From NCBI GenBank assembly GCA_002337055.1, contig DDFG01000005.1, forward strand, positions 509,037 through 573,036: a stretch of 64,000 nucleotides of DNA. Reading direction: 5' to 3'. The translations under genes were made by a program, and so were the position numbers. This DNA is from Betaproteobacteria bacterium UBA1934. Lineage in GTDB: Bacteria > Pseudomonadota > Gammaproteobacteria > Burkholderiales > Rhodocyclaceae. Numbering within the stretch: the first letter of the stretch is position 1; every line of letters starts with the position of its first letter. Below are positions 1 to 9,499 of the stretch, piece after piece. The notes below the pieces were generated by a model, which saw only the letters and a list, made by a program, of their open reading frames with translations, was not told where the DNA came from and did no database searches.

Positions 1-20
1 CGCCTTGAGGAGGATTTTGA

Positions 21-3000
21 ATGTCCATTCACGTTGCCTTGAATCACGTCACCCGATATCACTACGACCGGCCCGTGTCGCTCGGTCCACAAATCGTCCG
101 GCTTCGCCCGGCACCGCATTGCCGTACCCGAATCCTGAGTTATTCGATGAAGGTCTTGCCGGCAAAACACTTCATCAATTGGCAACAAGACCCTCAGTCC
201 AATTATCTTGCGCGTTTGGCATTTCCGGAAAGAACTCGAGAATTTTGCATAGAAATCGATCTCGTTGCCGAGATGTCGGTCCTGAACCCCTTTGATTTTT
301 TCCTGGAGAGTTACGCCGAAAAAGCCCCCTTCTCGTATCCTGACGACCTAAAGCGGGAGTTGGCGCCCTACCTGGTCAAACTTGTCAGCGAACCGATTTT
401 TTACGACTATCTGGCCTGCGTTCCGTGCGCCGAAACGCGTACGATCGACTTCCTCGTCGACCTCAATCAACGCTTGCAAAAGGACATCCGGTACCTCATT
501 CGGCTTGAACCGGGCGTGCAATCTCCAGCCGAGACGCTGACCAAGGCCTCGGGGTCTTGCCGTGATTCTGCCTGGTTATTGGTTCAGTTACTTCGTCATC
601 TCGGCTTAGCGTCGCGATTTGTCTCCGGCTATCTGATTCAGCTCAAACCCGACGTCAAGGCGCTCGATGGCCCTTCCGGTACAGACGTCGATTTCACCGA
701 TCTTCACGCGTGGTGCGAAGTCTATCTGCCAGGCGCGGGGTGGATTGGTCTCGACCCAACATCTGGACTACTCGCGGGCGAAGGGCACATTCCTGTAGCC
801 TGTTCGCACGCCCCCTCGTCGGCAGCGCCAATCACCGGCTCAGTGGATGAATGCAAGGTCGATTTTTCGCACAGCATGAAGATCGAGCGAATTTTCGAGG
901 CGCCGCGTGTTACCAAGCCATACAGCGACGAACAGTGGCAATCGATGCTTGATCTTGGGCACGCCATTGACACAAAACTTGAAGCCGATGACGTGCGCCT
1001 GACTCAAGGGGGTGAGCCGACATTCGTTTCAATCGACGATCGCGATGGTGCCGAGTGGAATACAGCCGCGATGGGCCCTCACAAACGCCGTCTTGGCGCC
1101 GACTTGATGTGGCGCCTCAAAGGCCATTACGCGCCCGGTGGATTGTTGCATTTTGGGCAGGGCAAATGGTACCCCGGAGAACAACTGCCACGCTGGTCGT
1201 TGAATGCCTTTTGGCGCAAGGATGGAGAACCGATCTGGTCGAATCCGGAAATCTACGCTTCGGAAAACATAGATTACGCCCCAACAGCAGCTCAGTCCGA
1301 GGCATTGCTCGCGGCAATCGCCGAGCGGCTAGGTGTGGCCGGGAGCTTTATATTCCCGGCCTACGAGGATGCGCTCTACTATCTTTGGCGGGAGCGACGA
1401 CTGCCCACTAACGTTACCCCGCAAGACCCGCGACTTGAGGATCCACTGGAACGGCAGCGTTTGCGAAAGGTCTTCGCTCAAGGTTTAGGGAAAATCATTG
1501 GACATGCGCTTCCGGTAACACGCACCCCGTCGGGGGAATGGCAAAGCGGGCAGTGGTTTCTTCGCGACGAGCATTGCTATTTGATTCCAGGCGACTCCCC
1601 AATGGGATTTCGCCTACCGCTCGATTCACTTCCGTGGGCACGGCAAGCCGACTTTCCATACGTTCACGCTCCGGATCCCACACAGAGCTTTCCGCCTCTG
1701 CCTCGCTTTCAGAAACGTATTTCGACTGGGGTGCAACGAGAGGTTTCGACCGAGGCTGCGCCAAAACCTTTTGAATCGGCTGCCAGGATCACGCGTACGG
1801 CCATCTGTGTCGAAGGACGTGGCGGCCAGCTGCATGTATTCATGCCGCCGACCTATCAACTGGAGGATTATCTCGAATTGGTGGCGGCAGTAGAGGAGTC
1901 GGCAGAAGCACTCGGTCTTAAGGTCGTCCTCGAAGGATATGAACCGCCACGCGATCCACGTTTGGTACAGCTCCGGGTCACACCCGATCCTGGCGTCATC
2001 GAGGTCAACATACAACCAGCGGCGAGTTGGGACGAATTGGTCGAACAAACCACCTTCCTTTACGAGGCAGCACACCAATCACGGCTATCCAGCGAAAAAT
2101 TCATGCTGGATGGTCGCCACGCCGGCACCGGCGGGGGTAATCACTTCGTTCTCGGAGGGGCAACACCGACCGATTCGCCGTTCTTGAGACGCCCCGACTT
2201 GCTGGCAAGCATGATCTCCTACTGGCACAACCACCCTTCATTGTCATATTTGTTCTCGGGGTTGTTTATAGGGCCAACCAGCCAAGCTCCGCGGATCGAT
2301 GAAGCTAGAAACGAATCGGTCTATGAGATAGATATAGCATTCCGAGAACTCCAGCGCCTACAAGCCAACGGTGAAATTTCCGGAAGGCCTTGGCTGTTGG
2401 ACCGCCTGCTGCGAAATCTGTTGATTGATGTCACCGGGAACACACATCGTGCCGAGTTTTGTATCGACAAGCTCTTTTCGCCAGACAGCGCAACAGGGCG
2501 ACTCGGTTTGCTCGAATTACGCGCTTTCGAAATGCCGCCCCACGCGCACATGAGCCTCGCGCAACAACTACTGATGCGGGGTCTGGTCGCACGTTTTTGG
2601 CAGCGGCCCTATCGGCCATCCACGCTCAAACACTGGGGCACCGAACTCCACGACCGCTTTATGTTGCCTCATTTCATTGCCGACGATTTTGATGACGTTA
2701 TCGAAGAAATGCGTTCAACTGGTTTTGCATTCGACCGCGACTGGTTTGCCCCACACTTCGAGTTCCGTTTTCCTCGTGTTGGCGATTTCGCGACCCGCAA
2801 TGTCGATGTTGAATTGCGGATGGCACTCGAACCCTGGCATGTCTTGGGCGAAGAAGCCGACGCGGGCGGCACCGCGCGCTATGTTGATTCGACTCTGGAA
2901 CGTCTGCAGGTCAAGGTACGCGGAATGATCGACGATCGCCACGTACTCACTTGCAATGGCCGCCCATTGCCGTTGCACCCAACAGGGAGGGTAGGTGAAT

Positions 3001-3308
3001 TTGTCGCTGGCGTGCGTTACCGCGCTTGGACACAGGCTTCCAGCTTGCACCCAACGATACCGATAGATGCCCCTCTGGTCTTCGACTTGGTCGATACATG
3101 GAACAATAGATCGATGGGCGGCTGCCAGTATCATGTCGCCCATCCTGGTGGTCGCAATTACGACACCTTCCCGGTAAATGCCTATGAAGCGGAAGCGCGG
3201 CGACTGGCTCGTTTCTTCCGGCTCGGGCATACTCCTGGCGAAGTAAGAGTTGCTCCAGAGAAACTCAACTCGAAATACCCGTTTACGCTCGACTTACGTC
3301 GCGTATAG
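21..3308 (+). CDS. Transglutaminase-like / DUF2126 protein
   Basis: A 1095-residue two-part protein. The N-terminal 260 residues form a transglutaminase-like cysteine peptidase domain with a visible triad: Cys180 in GSCRDSA, His229 in LHAWCEV and Asp245 in LDPTSG. The remaining 800 residues match what I know as DUF2126, always found fused to or beside such domains. No signal peptide or membrane segment is seen, so it should be cytosolic. The start is set by a strong GAGGAGG ribosome site just upstream. It begins an operon with the ATP-grasp/alpha-E gene (32 nt gap) and a second transglutaminase. Family knowledge predicts peptide hydrolysis, transfer or ligation in a peptide-tagging pathway; substrate unknown. 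The operon may begin left of the window. Confidence 0.88.
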   Translation: MSIHVALNHVTRYHYDRPVSLGPQIVRLRPAPHCRTRILSYSMKVLPAKHFINWQQDPQSNYLARLAFPERTREFCIEIDLVAEMSVLNPFDFFLESYAEKAPFSYPDDLKRELAPYLVKLVSEPIFYDYLACVPCAETRTIDFLVDLNQRLQKDIRYLIRLEPGVQSPAETLTKASGSCRDSAWLLVQLLRHLGLASRFVSGYLIQLKPDVKALDGPSGTDVDFTDLHAWCEVYLPGAGWIGLDPTSGLLAGEGHIPVACSHAPSSAAPITGSVDECKVDFSHSMKIERIFEAPRVTKPYSDEQWQSMLDLGHAIDTKLEADDVRLTQGGEPTFVSIDDRDGAEWNTAAMGPHKRRLGADLMWRLKGHYAPGGLLHFGQGKWYPGEQLPRWSLNAFWRKDGEPIWSNPEIYASENIDYAPTAAQSEALLAAIAERLGVAGSFIFPAYEDALYYLWRERRLPTNVTPQDPRLEDPLERQRLRKVFAQGLGKIIGHALPVTRTPSGEWQSGQWFLRDEHCYLIPGDSPMGFRLPLDSLPWARQADFPYVHAPDPTQSFPPLPRFQKRISTGVQREVSTEAAPKPFESAARITRTAICVEGRGGQLHVFMPPTYQLEDYLELVAAVEESAEALGLKVVLEGYEPPRDPRLVQLRVTPDPGVIEVNIQPAASWDELVEQTTFLYEAAHQSRLSSEKFMLDGRHAGTGGGNHFVLGGATPTDSPFLRRPDLLASMISYWHNHPSLSYLFSGLFIGPTSQAPRIDEARNESVYEIDIAFRELQRLQANGEISGRPWLLDRLLRNLLIDVTGNTHRAEFCIDKLFSPDSATGRLGLLELRAFEMPPHAHMSLAQQLLMRGLVARFWQRPYRPSTLKHWGTELHDRFMLPHFIADDFDDVIEEMRSTGFAFDRDWFAPHFEFRFPRVGDFATRNVDVELRMALEPWHVLGEEADAGGTARYVDSTLERLQVKVRGMIDDRHVLTCNGRPLPLHPTGRVGEFVAGVRYRAWTQASSLHPTIPIDAPLVFDLVDTWNNRSMGGCQYHVAHPGGRNYDTFPVNAYEAEARRLARFFRLGHTPGEVRVAPEKLNSKYPFTLDLRRV

Positions 3309-3340
3309 ACTGAGCATCCCCCAGCAGAATTCAGTCAAGA

Positions 3341-5833
3341 ATGACCATTGAGCTCACGCCGCCAGTCGCGCCTGCGCAGTGCGATCATTTACTTTCTGAG
3401 TATCACTGTGTGGGCGACCGCTTTGACGAGTTACTGGCGGGGCCACGACTGCCGCGACCTCATTGGTCACGCATCTACGAGAAACTGGCGAGTGTCTCGC
3501 GTGCCGAGATTGATGAACGACAGGCGGCGGCCGAGAGACAAATCCGCGATAGCGGCGTCACCTACAACGTTTATGCCGATCCGAATGGGATCGAGCGCCC
3601 ATGGGAACTTGACGTCTTACCGTTCGTCATTTCGCCTGAAGATTGGCGCGTCATAGAAGCCGGCATCTCGCAACGAGCGAAATTGCTCAATCTCATTCTT
3701 GGCGATCTCTACGGCGATCAGGAGTTGATACGAACTGGAGAAATTCCCGCCACCTTGATCCATGGGCAAAGTGGTTTCCTACGCCCCGCTCACCAAACTC
3801 GCCCTGCCGGCGGCGTTCACCTTCATCTCTATGCGGCAGATCTCGCCCGTTCGCCGGACGGTCGTTGGTGGGTAATGGCCGACCGGACTCAAGCGCCGTC
3901 GGGTGCCGGCTACGCGCTGGAAAACCGCCTGATTGTTTCGCGCATTTTCCCCACGCTGTTCCGCGATCTTCGAGTTCAACATCTGGCTCGATTTTTTGCC
4001 ACGCTCCGCGATTCACTTATGTACCACGCCCCGACCGGCGATGGCCCGACTTTAACCGTTTTGCTTACGCCCGGCCCCTACAACGAAACGTATTTTGAAC
4101 ACACGCTACTTGCACGCTATCTCGGTTTCCCGCTGGTCGAGGGGGGCGATCTCACTGTACGTGGAGGGCGTGTCTGGCTCAAAACACTCGGTGGCCTGCG
4201 GCGGGTTCACGCCATCCTGCGCCGCCAGGACGATGTCTGGTGCGATCCGCTCGAGCTGCGTACCGATTCGGCGCTGGGTGTGGCCGGACTTACCGACTGC
4301 GCTCGTCGCGGCACAGTGTTGCTAGCCAACTCGCTGGGCAGCGGCCTGCTCGAATCGGGAGCGCTACTGGGATTCCTGCCACGTCTATGCAAGCAGTTGC
4401 TGGGTGAGCCGTTAAAGTTGCCATCCATCGCAACATGGTGGTGTGGCGAATCAGCGGCACTTCACGATGCTCTGAATAACGTCGATCACGTCGTATTTAA
4501 ATCGGCAGATCCCGCCGATTGGTTCGACCCGATTTTTGGACAAGACCTAGACGGCATTAAGCTTAAAGAGTTGAAACGCCGGCTTCACGCCCATCCCGAG
4601 CGTTTTGTCGCGCACGAGATGGTGCGCTTTTCCCAGGCTCCCATTCTTGGCCGTACTCCGCAACAACCGATCACAGCACGCGGCATCGGTCTGCGTGTTT
4701 TTGCCGTCGCATCTCCAACGGGGTATGTGCTCATGCCGGGCGGTCTCACTCGTGTTGCGTCGAATAACGATGTGCGCATCATGGCTATGCAGCGTGGCGG
4801 GGGATCCAAAGACACTTGGGTTCTGTCCGACGGCCCGGTCGACACGGGTTTCACGCTGCTTCGTAGCACGGTCAGCGTTACCGAACTTCAACGATCGTCG
4901 CAATCCACTCCATCACGTATTGCGGAAAATCTGTATTGGTTTGGCCGTTTTCAAGAGCGTTGTGACGATGAAGCTCGTTTGCTGCGTGAGGCTATGGATC
5001 AAGGCCTTCGCGAGGACGACGACGAGACGCTTGCGATTCGCCCTGTTCTCGCGCTGGCAAGTGCTTATGGAATTATCGACAGCAAGATGCCGATTGAGGC
5101 AGAGCTTATCGCTGCTGCCATAGATGAAAGTAAGCCCTGCAGCCTGCCTGCGAATTTGCGTACACTGGAACGACTTGCGCATACCTTGCGTGACCGCGTG
5201 TCGCTCGACAATCTGCGCACGATTAATTCGTTACTGCGCTCTCCACTGTTAGGGCGACGTACGCCGACACTTGCTGCTGTGGTTGGCTGGCTCAATCAAA
5301 CCGTTACCAATCTGACCACATTGTCCGGATTCGCCATCGATGGAATGACGCGCGATAGCGGGTGGCGCTTCCTTTCGATTGGACGTCGCTTGGAACGATT
5401 GATCTTTCAGTGTCTATCCCTGCGCATCGCCCTTGATAGCGGACCAGACTCGGGTTTGACGTGGCTGCTTCGCCTGTCGGACTCCATCGTCACTTACCAT
5501 TCCCGCTATATGTCCAGACCAGAGTGGCTGCCTGTACTCGATTTGCTCATGCAGGACATCACTAATCCGCGCTCGATTGCATTTCAATCAAACGGTATAT
5601 GCGGATACCTCAAACTCATCGAATCAACCTATGGAAATTATGGCAGCGAACGTTTCGCCGCAGCAGCAGAAGCACTTTCAGGCACAAAACCATCCGACCT
5701 CAATCCGGAATCAGACAACTTGAGAGCGCGCTTAATCAGCTTGCACGATGAGGCGCTTAAGCTCAACGATCACCTTTCGCAGTGTTATTTTAGCCATGTG
5801 CGATCAAGTTCATTCCTGGAGCAAGTCTACTGA
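3341..5833 (+). CDS. Circularly permuted ATP-grasp / alpha-E fusion
   Basis: An 830-residue fusion. Residues from about 60 to 480 resemble the circularly permuted ATP-grasp family (former DUF404/DUF407), which is predicted to activate a carboxylate with ATP and join it to an amine. The last 310 residues or so, starting near SRIAENLYWFGRFQER, are a helical alpha-E domain (former DUF403). In many bacteria these are separate adjacent genes; here they are one polypeptide. The stop codon overlaps the start of the next transglutaminase gene by one base, showing translational coupling. The pairing suggests ligation and cleavage of a small peptide or peptide tag. Function is inferred from family context, not from known substrates. 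Confidence 0.85.
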   Translation: MTIELTPPVAPAQCDHLLSEYHCVGDRFDELLAGPRLPRPHWSRIYEKLASVSRAEIDERQAAAERQIRDSGVTYNVYADPNGIERPWELDVLPFVISPEDWRVIEAGISQRAKLLNLILGDLYGDQELIRTGEIPATLIHGQSGFLRPAHQTRPAGGVHLHLYAADLARSPDGRWWVMADRTQAPSGAGYALENRLIVSRIFPTLFRDLRVQHLARFFATLRDSLMYHAPTGDGPTLTVLLTPGPYNETYFEHTLLARYLGFPLVEGGDLTVRGGRVWLKTLGGLRRVHAILRRQDDVWCDPLELRTDSALGVAGLTDCARRGTVLLANSLGSGLLESGALLGFLPRLCKQLLGEPLKLPSIATWWCGESAALHDALNNVDHVVFKSADPADWFDPIFGQDLDGIKLKELKRRLHAHPERFVAHEMVRFSQAPILGRTPQQPITARGIGLRVFAVASPTGYVLMPGGLTRVASNNDVRIMAMQRGGGSKDTWVLSDGPVDTGFTLLRSTVSVTELQRSSQSTPSRIAENLYWFGRFQERCDDEARLLREAMDQGLREDDDETLAIRPVLALASAYGIIDSKMPIEAELIAAAIDESKPCSLPANLRTLERLAHTLRDRVSLDNLRTINSLLRSPLLGRRTPTLAAVVGWLNQTVTNLTTLSGFAIDGMTRDSGWRFLSIGRRLERLIFQCLSLRIALDSGPDSGLTWLLRLSDSIVTYHSRYMSRPEWLPVLDLLMQDITNPRSIAFQSNGICGYLKLIESTYGNYGSERFAAAAEALSGTKPSDLNPESDNLRARLISLHDEALKLNDHLSQCYFSHVRSSSFLEQVY

Positions 5834-6720
5834 TGACCGCGACCGTGCGTTACCGTGTGATCCACGAGACTGCTTACGACTATTCCGAAGAGGTCACCAG
5901 TAGCCATCAATTGGCTCACCTTAGCCCTCGTATCACACCCTGGCAGAAAGTCATCAGCAGTCACGTCACGATCACGCCGGAACCAAGCGAGTCTAGCCAA
6001 GGAATAGACTACTTTGGCAATGATCTCGTCCGCGCATTCGTTGAAATTCCCCATGACCGGCTCACTGTGCTGGCTGAGTCTGTGGTCGAAATCAGTAGTA
6101 ATGCCCTGAGACCGGAAGCGCTATCGCCATCATGGGAATTGGCCGCGCAACCAACAGACGGCCTCGGCGACAAAGGTAACGATATCGAACAATACCGCCT
6201 TGCCTCGCCGATGATTCCACGCCTCGCCGGTTGTGCACGATATGCCCGTGAGAGCTTCCGGACGGGTCGCCCCTGGCTGGAGGCAGCTTTCGAACTCACG
6301 AAGCGCATCCACAACGAATTCACTTATGACCCGACTGCCACCGATCTCAATACACCGGTGGCAAAGGTGTTGGCAACACGCACCGGCGTTTGCCAGGATT
6401 ACGCCAACTTCATGATTAGCTGCCTGCGCTCCCTTAACATGCCAGCAAGATATGTAAGCGGTTACATACTTAATCGCGCCGCACCTGGAGCCGAAAAGTT
6501 GGCAGGCGCCGACGCGTCACATGCATGGGTACTCGCATACTGCCCTGATCTTGGCTGGGTCGCCTTCGATCCTACCAATGGCAAGCTGGCTGATCTCGAA
6601 TTCATTACATTAGGATGGGGACGAGAATATACCGATGTCACCCCGCTACGCGGCGTTGTGCTCGGTGCGGCACAGCAAACGATGAGCATCGCCGTCGAAG
6701 TCGAACCCATCGCCTGCTGA
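5833..6720 (+). CDS. Transglutaminase family protein (second of operon)
   Basis: A 295-residue protein with the bacterial transglutaminase N-terminal beta domain followed by a catalytic core. The triad is Cys187 in RTGVCQDYA, His230 in ASHAWVL and Asp246 in FDPTNG. It lacks the DUF2126 extension of the first gene in the operon, so the two are not simple duplicates. The ATG shares a base with the stop of the ATP-grasp/alpha-E gene. No export signal is seen. It is the last gene of the operon; a convergent gene ends 17 nt downstream. The predicted role is peptide cleavage or amide transfer within the same unknown pathway. Confidence 0.87.
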   Translation: MTATVRYRVIHETAYDYSEEVTSSHQLAHLSPRITPWQKVISSHVTITPEPSESSQGIDYFGNDLVRAFVEIPHDRLTVLAESVVEISSNALRPEALSPSWELAAQPTDGLGDKGNDIEQYRLASPMIPRLAGCARYARESFRTGRPWLEAAFELTKRIHNEFTYDPTATDLNTPVAKVLATRTGVCQDYANFMISCLRSLNMPARYVSGYILNRAAPGAEKLAGADASHAWVLAYCPDLGWVAFDPTNGKLADLEFITLGWGREYTDVTPLRGVVLGAAQQTMSIAVEVEPIAC

Positions 6721-6736
6721 ATTCAGTCGATTTCCC

Positions 6737-7720
6737 CTAAGGAATAGGGTTGCCCAGCGCGAATTTAAAGCGCAACTTTTCCATAAGTTTTGGCCCGACA
6801 CCTTTGACTCGAAGAACATCCTCCCATGTCCGATAGGGACGATGTGCAAGGATTGCCTTGCCAACCGCGACGCTGATGCCTTTCGTGGTCAAAATCTCGG
6901 CCAAATCCGCTGCATTCAACGACCTGTCTTGATGATTCAGAATCGCCGGTTTTGCCACATCCGTTTCTTTTGTCGCTGAGTTCGGAATTTTGGCGTCTGC
7001 GAAGGAGGAGGCCAATTCATCGGGCTGAAGATTGACGCTCTGAAAATCGCGGGTGATGTAGCCATTGGAAGACCATTCCCGAAGCATCAGCGTGAGATAA
7101 CCGTCTCGGGAGAAAGGCGCAAAAGGCATGGAAAAGGTGCAATTACGCCATTCGCTCTGGCCGCTCAAGGTACCCAACACGGCACTTGCAACGGGCGTTC
7201 CCGCCCAAGCTCCCCCCGTATATGGCGTATCCAGTAACCAGAGTTCAAGTGCTAATGTGCCGCTCAAATTGTCTTCCTGCCGGGGGTTACGGATGCACTC
7301 CAGACTCAGATCGATCAAGCGTTCGGCGACATGACAATGCACCGTGCCGTGGATTTGCGGCTGCAATATCGCCATCCCGTGTGGATACGTAACCCGATCG
7401 CTGATTTCGCCCCAATCGTCGACCAAGACCAAGGACACTTCGCGAGCCTGTTGCCCCGCAGGCAACGAAGCCACCGAGGCAGCACCGGCCCGGAAGAATC
7501 CATGGCCATTTATCGGAAGCACGCCAAGCGCCAATTCCGCGATCTTGATCGAACCATCCGCCCACAGCTGCAAAAACCAATTTTGTCCGCAGAGTCGAGA
7601 TTCATCCACCAGGATGTCGGCATTTAGCCAAGCGATATCACCGTCAATTGCGTAACCGTGGTTTGCCCCAAACTTGGCGATGGGCGAGCGAGCGATTTCG
7701 TCGGGCGTATGGTGAGTCAT
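6737..7720 (-). CDS. HhH-domain protein with two beta-rich repeats
   Basis: About 327 residues. The last 70 residues contain a helix-hairpin-helix module (LAEILTTKGISVAVGKAILA, then VLRVKGVGPKLMEKL) like those of ComEA and other non-sequence-specific DNA-binding proteins. The front 220 residues are beta-rich and look like two copies of one unit: each has a W-rich strand (WFLQLWAD; LALELWLLD), an A-x-LG-x-L turn and a closing acidic/aromatic strand. No signal peptide or catalytic motif is recognised. The ATG at 7720 is chosen; a TTG three codons earlier is possible, and neither has a clear ribosome site. It is convergent with the transglutaminase operon. I do not recognise the N-terminal family. 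Confidence 0.6.
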   Translation of the reverse strand: MTHHTPDEIARSPIAKFGANHGYAIDGDIAWLNADILVDESRLCGQNWFLQLWADGSIKIAELALGVLPINGHGFFRAGAASVASLPAGQQAREVSLVLVDDWGEISDRVTYPHGMAILQPQIHGTVHCHVAERLIDLSLECIRNPRQEDNLSGTLALELWLLDTPYTGGAWAGTPVASAVLGTLSGQSEWRNCTFSMPFAPFSRDGYLTLMLREWSSNGYITRDFQSVNLQPDELASSFADAKIPNSATKETDVAKPAILNHQDRSLNAADLAEILTTKGISVAVGKAILAHRPYRTWEDVLRVKGVGPKLMEKLRFKFALGNPIP

Positions 7721-7957
7721 TGATTTCAATCATTTTGAAATAATGAAGGGCATTATAGAACGCGAAATCGGTCGCGCTTGAATGTTTGGAAAAAAGCAAT
7801 TTGCCGGCAACGCGTATTCGATGGGAACTGGACTTGGGAATGCATGCTTGGGCGCACTTTCCAAATACCTTTAGGCATGTCACACCGTTATGCCAACTCC
7901 GCTCACCCGTCAAATCCAACGCTTGACATCCCGCCGGAGTCACCCGAATATCTACGC

Positions 7958-8068
7958 ATGCCCCTAAAACATCTCGCCCTACGACGCCTCAACCAAGCCC
8001 GACGCTGCTCGGGCTCCCTGTCGTGCGCACGTGCCGGGCATTCTCCGAGACAGCTCCAACCGGGCTGA
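7958..8068 (+). CDS. Possible Arg-rich leader peptide
   Basis: A 36-codon ORF (MPLKHLALRRLNQARRCSGS...) with six arginines, including two RR pairs. It sits 25 nt before a perfect terminator hairpin and 75 nt before an aminotransferase gene of arginine-biosynthesis type. A TTGACA box lies 30 nt before its ATG, but no convincing -10 box follows. There is no good ribosome site. It could be a regulatory leader or chance. The rest of the 7730-8140 interval shows no other gene that I can support. Confidence 0.22.
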   Translation: MPLKHLALRRLNQARRCSGSLSCARAGHSPRQLQPG

Positions 8069-8092
8069 TTTCGAAATAACCTGATTCATACG

Positions 8093-8123
8093 AGGCCACG
8101 GCATTTCACCGTGGCCTTTTTTA
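8093..8123 (+). terminator. Rho-independent terminator or attenuator before aminotransferase gene
   Basis: A perfect 9-bp stem AGGCCACGG / CCGTGGCCT around a 7-nt loop, followed by a run of T. It lies only 20 nt upstream of the aminotransferase GTG start, on the same strand. No convincing full-length gene ends just before it, so it either stops a short leader transcript or acts as an attenuator. Confidence 0.75.
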
Positions 8124-8142
8124 TCCCCCTCAGGAGATCGCA

Positions 8143-9363
8143 GTGCACATTGAAACGAATCCTCTCGCCCTACACCCCCCGTCCACCGGCAGCTTGATGC
8201 CAATTGCCGTTCGCCCAGATCTGATGTTTCTGCGTGGTGAAGGGTCCCATCTGTTCGATTACGCTGGGCGACGCTACCTCGATTGGGTGCAAGGGTGGGC
8301 AGTAAACTGCCTGGGCCACTCGCCGACAATCCTGATCGATGCACTGGCGCGGCAAGCGGCAACGCTCATCAATGCAAGCCCGGCTTTCTTTAATGCGCCC
8401 GCCGCCGAGCTTGCAACGCTGCTGACTACTCACAGCTGCTTCGACCATGTGTTCTTTGGGAGCTCAGGGGCCGAGGCGAACGAAGGCGCCATCAAGCTGG
8501 CCCGGAAGTACGGACGACTTCGCAAGCAAGGTGCCCATGAAATTATTACCTTCACACACGGATTTCACGGTCGGACCTTGGCTACCATGTCGGCAAGCGG
8601 AAAGCCGGGCTGGGATCGACTGTTCGCCCCCATGCCGGCCGGATTTCCCAAAGCTGTGTTAAATGACCTGGCTTCGGTACGCGCGCTAATCAGTGTCAAC
8701 ACAGTCGCTGTGATGCTCGAACCCATACAGGGTGAAGCGGGCGTGATCCCGGCCGATCCGGCTTTTGTTCGTGACCTGAGAAATCTGTGCGACGAGCACG
8801 GCCTGCTGCTGATCTTTGACGAAGTGCAAACCGGGTGCGGACGGACGGGGAGCTTGTTTGCCTACGAACAGTTCGGGATCGAACCGGACATCATGACGCT
8901 GGGCAAGGGGATAGGCGGCGGCATCCCCCTGTCGGCGTTGCTCGCCAAGCGCGCCTGTTCGTGTTTTGAGCCCGGCGATCAAGGCGGCACCTATTGCGGC
9001 AACCCGCTCGCCTGCGCCGCCGGACTGGCGGTGATGCAGGCGCTCGCCGAACCTGGTTTCCTGGCCAGCAGCAGACAGGTGGCTCAACAGTTGAAAACCG
9101 AGCTTCACGCCCTTGCCCAGACACTCAATCTAGGCGAGGTTCGCGGACGAGGCATGCTGCTGGCACTGGAACTGGGAGCCGATCTCGGGCAGGCGGTGGT
9201 CACACAGGCCCGGGAAGACGGTCTATTGCTCAACTCGCCCCGGCCACACTGCCTGCGCTTCATGCCGGCACTGAATTCTCGGGAGGACGAAATCGCGGAG
9301 GGCATGCGGATTTTGCGGGCAGCCATCGAAAAAGTCCTCGCGGAACCTCGTCTGGGTACATAA
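8143..9363 (+). CDS. argD: Acetylornithine-type class III aminotransferase
   Basis: A 406-residue PLP enzyme of fold type I, class III. The PLP lysine is Lys255 in TLGKGIGGGIPLSA; FGSSGAEANEGAIKLARKYG is the typical phosphate-binding segment, and IFDEVQTGCGRTG holds the conserved Asp. Length and motifs match ArgD, which converts N-acetylglutamate semialdehyde to acetylornithine in arginine synthesis; other omega-aminotransferases are similar, so the substrate is an inference. The GTG start has a CAGGAGA ribosome site. It stands alone, behind a terminator hairpin and an Arg-rich short ORF, and the next gene has its own promoter. Confidence 0.8.
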   Translation: MHIETNPLALHPPSTGSLMPIAVRPDLMFLRGEGSHLFDYAGRRYLDWVQGWAVNCLGHSPTILIDALARQAATLINASPAFFNAPAAELATLLTTHSCFDHVFFGSSGAEANEGAIKLARKYGRLRKQGAHEIITFTHGFHGRTLATMSASGKPGWDRLFAPMPAGFPKAVLNDLASVRALISVNTVAVMLEPIQGEAGVIPADPAFVRDLRNLCDEHGLLLIFDEVQTGCGRTGSLFAYEQFGIEPDIMTLGKGIGGGIPLSALLAKRACSCFEPGDQGGTYCGNPLACAAGLAVMQALAEPGFLASSRQVAQQLKTELHALAQTLNLGEVRGRGMLLALELGADLGQAVVTQAREDGLLLNSPRPHCLRFMPALNSREDEIAEGMRILRAAIEKVLAEPRLGT

Positions 9364-9424
9364 CGACAGGCATGCCGCCAACCGCGCCCGGTGGCACCAT
9401 CATGACGATCTCTGAACCAGTTAT

Positions 9425-9470
9425 ATTTTACCCGGATAAAATTGACATGTTTGTTTTATCCGGGTAAAAT
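9425..9470 (+). promoter_or_regulatory. Sigma-70 promoter with paired palindromic operators
   Basis: Two copies of a 16-bp box, TTTTACCCGGATAAAA (9426-9441) and TTTTATCCGGGTAAAA (9454-9469), are exact reverse complements of each other and each is itself nearly palindromic (TTTTAYCCGGRTAAAA). Their centres are 28 bp apart. Between and within them lies a promoter: TTGACA at 9442-9447, a 17-bp spacer, TAAAAT at 9465-9470. The left operator touches the -35 box and the right one covers the spacer and the -10 box, so a bound dimer at either should block RNA polymerase. It drives the DUF2239 gene, probably with the catalase-like gene. Confidence 0.8.
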
Positions 9471-9499
9471 AAGCGCACTGACTTTTCGAGACGACATCG

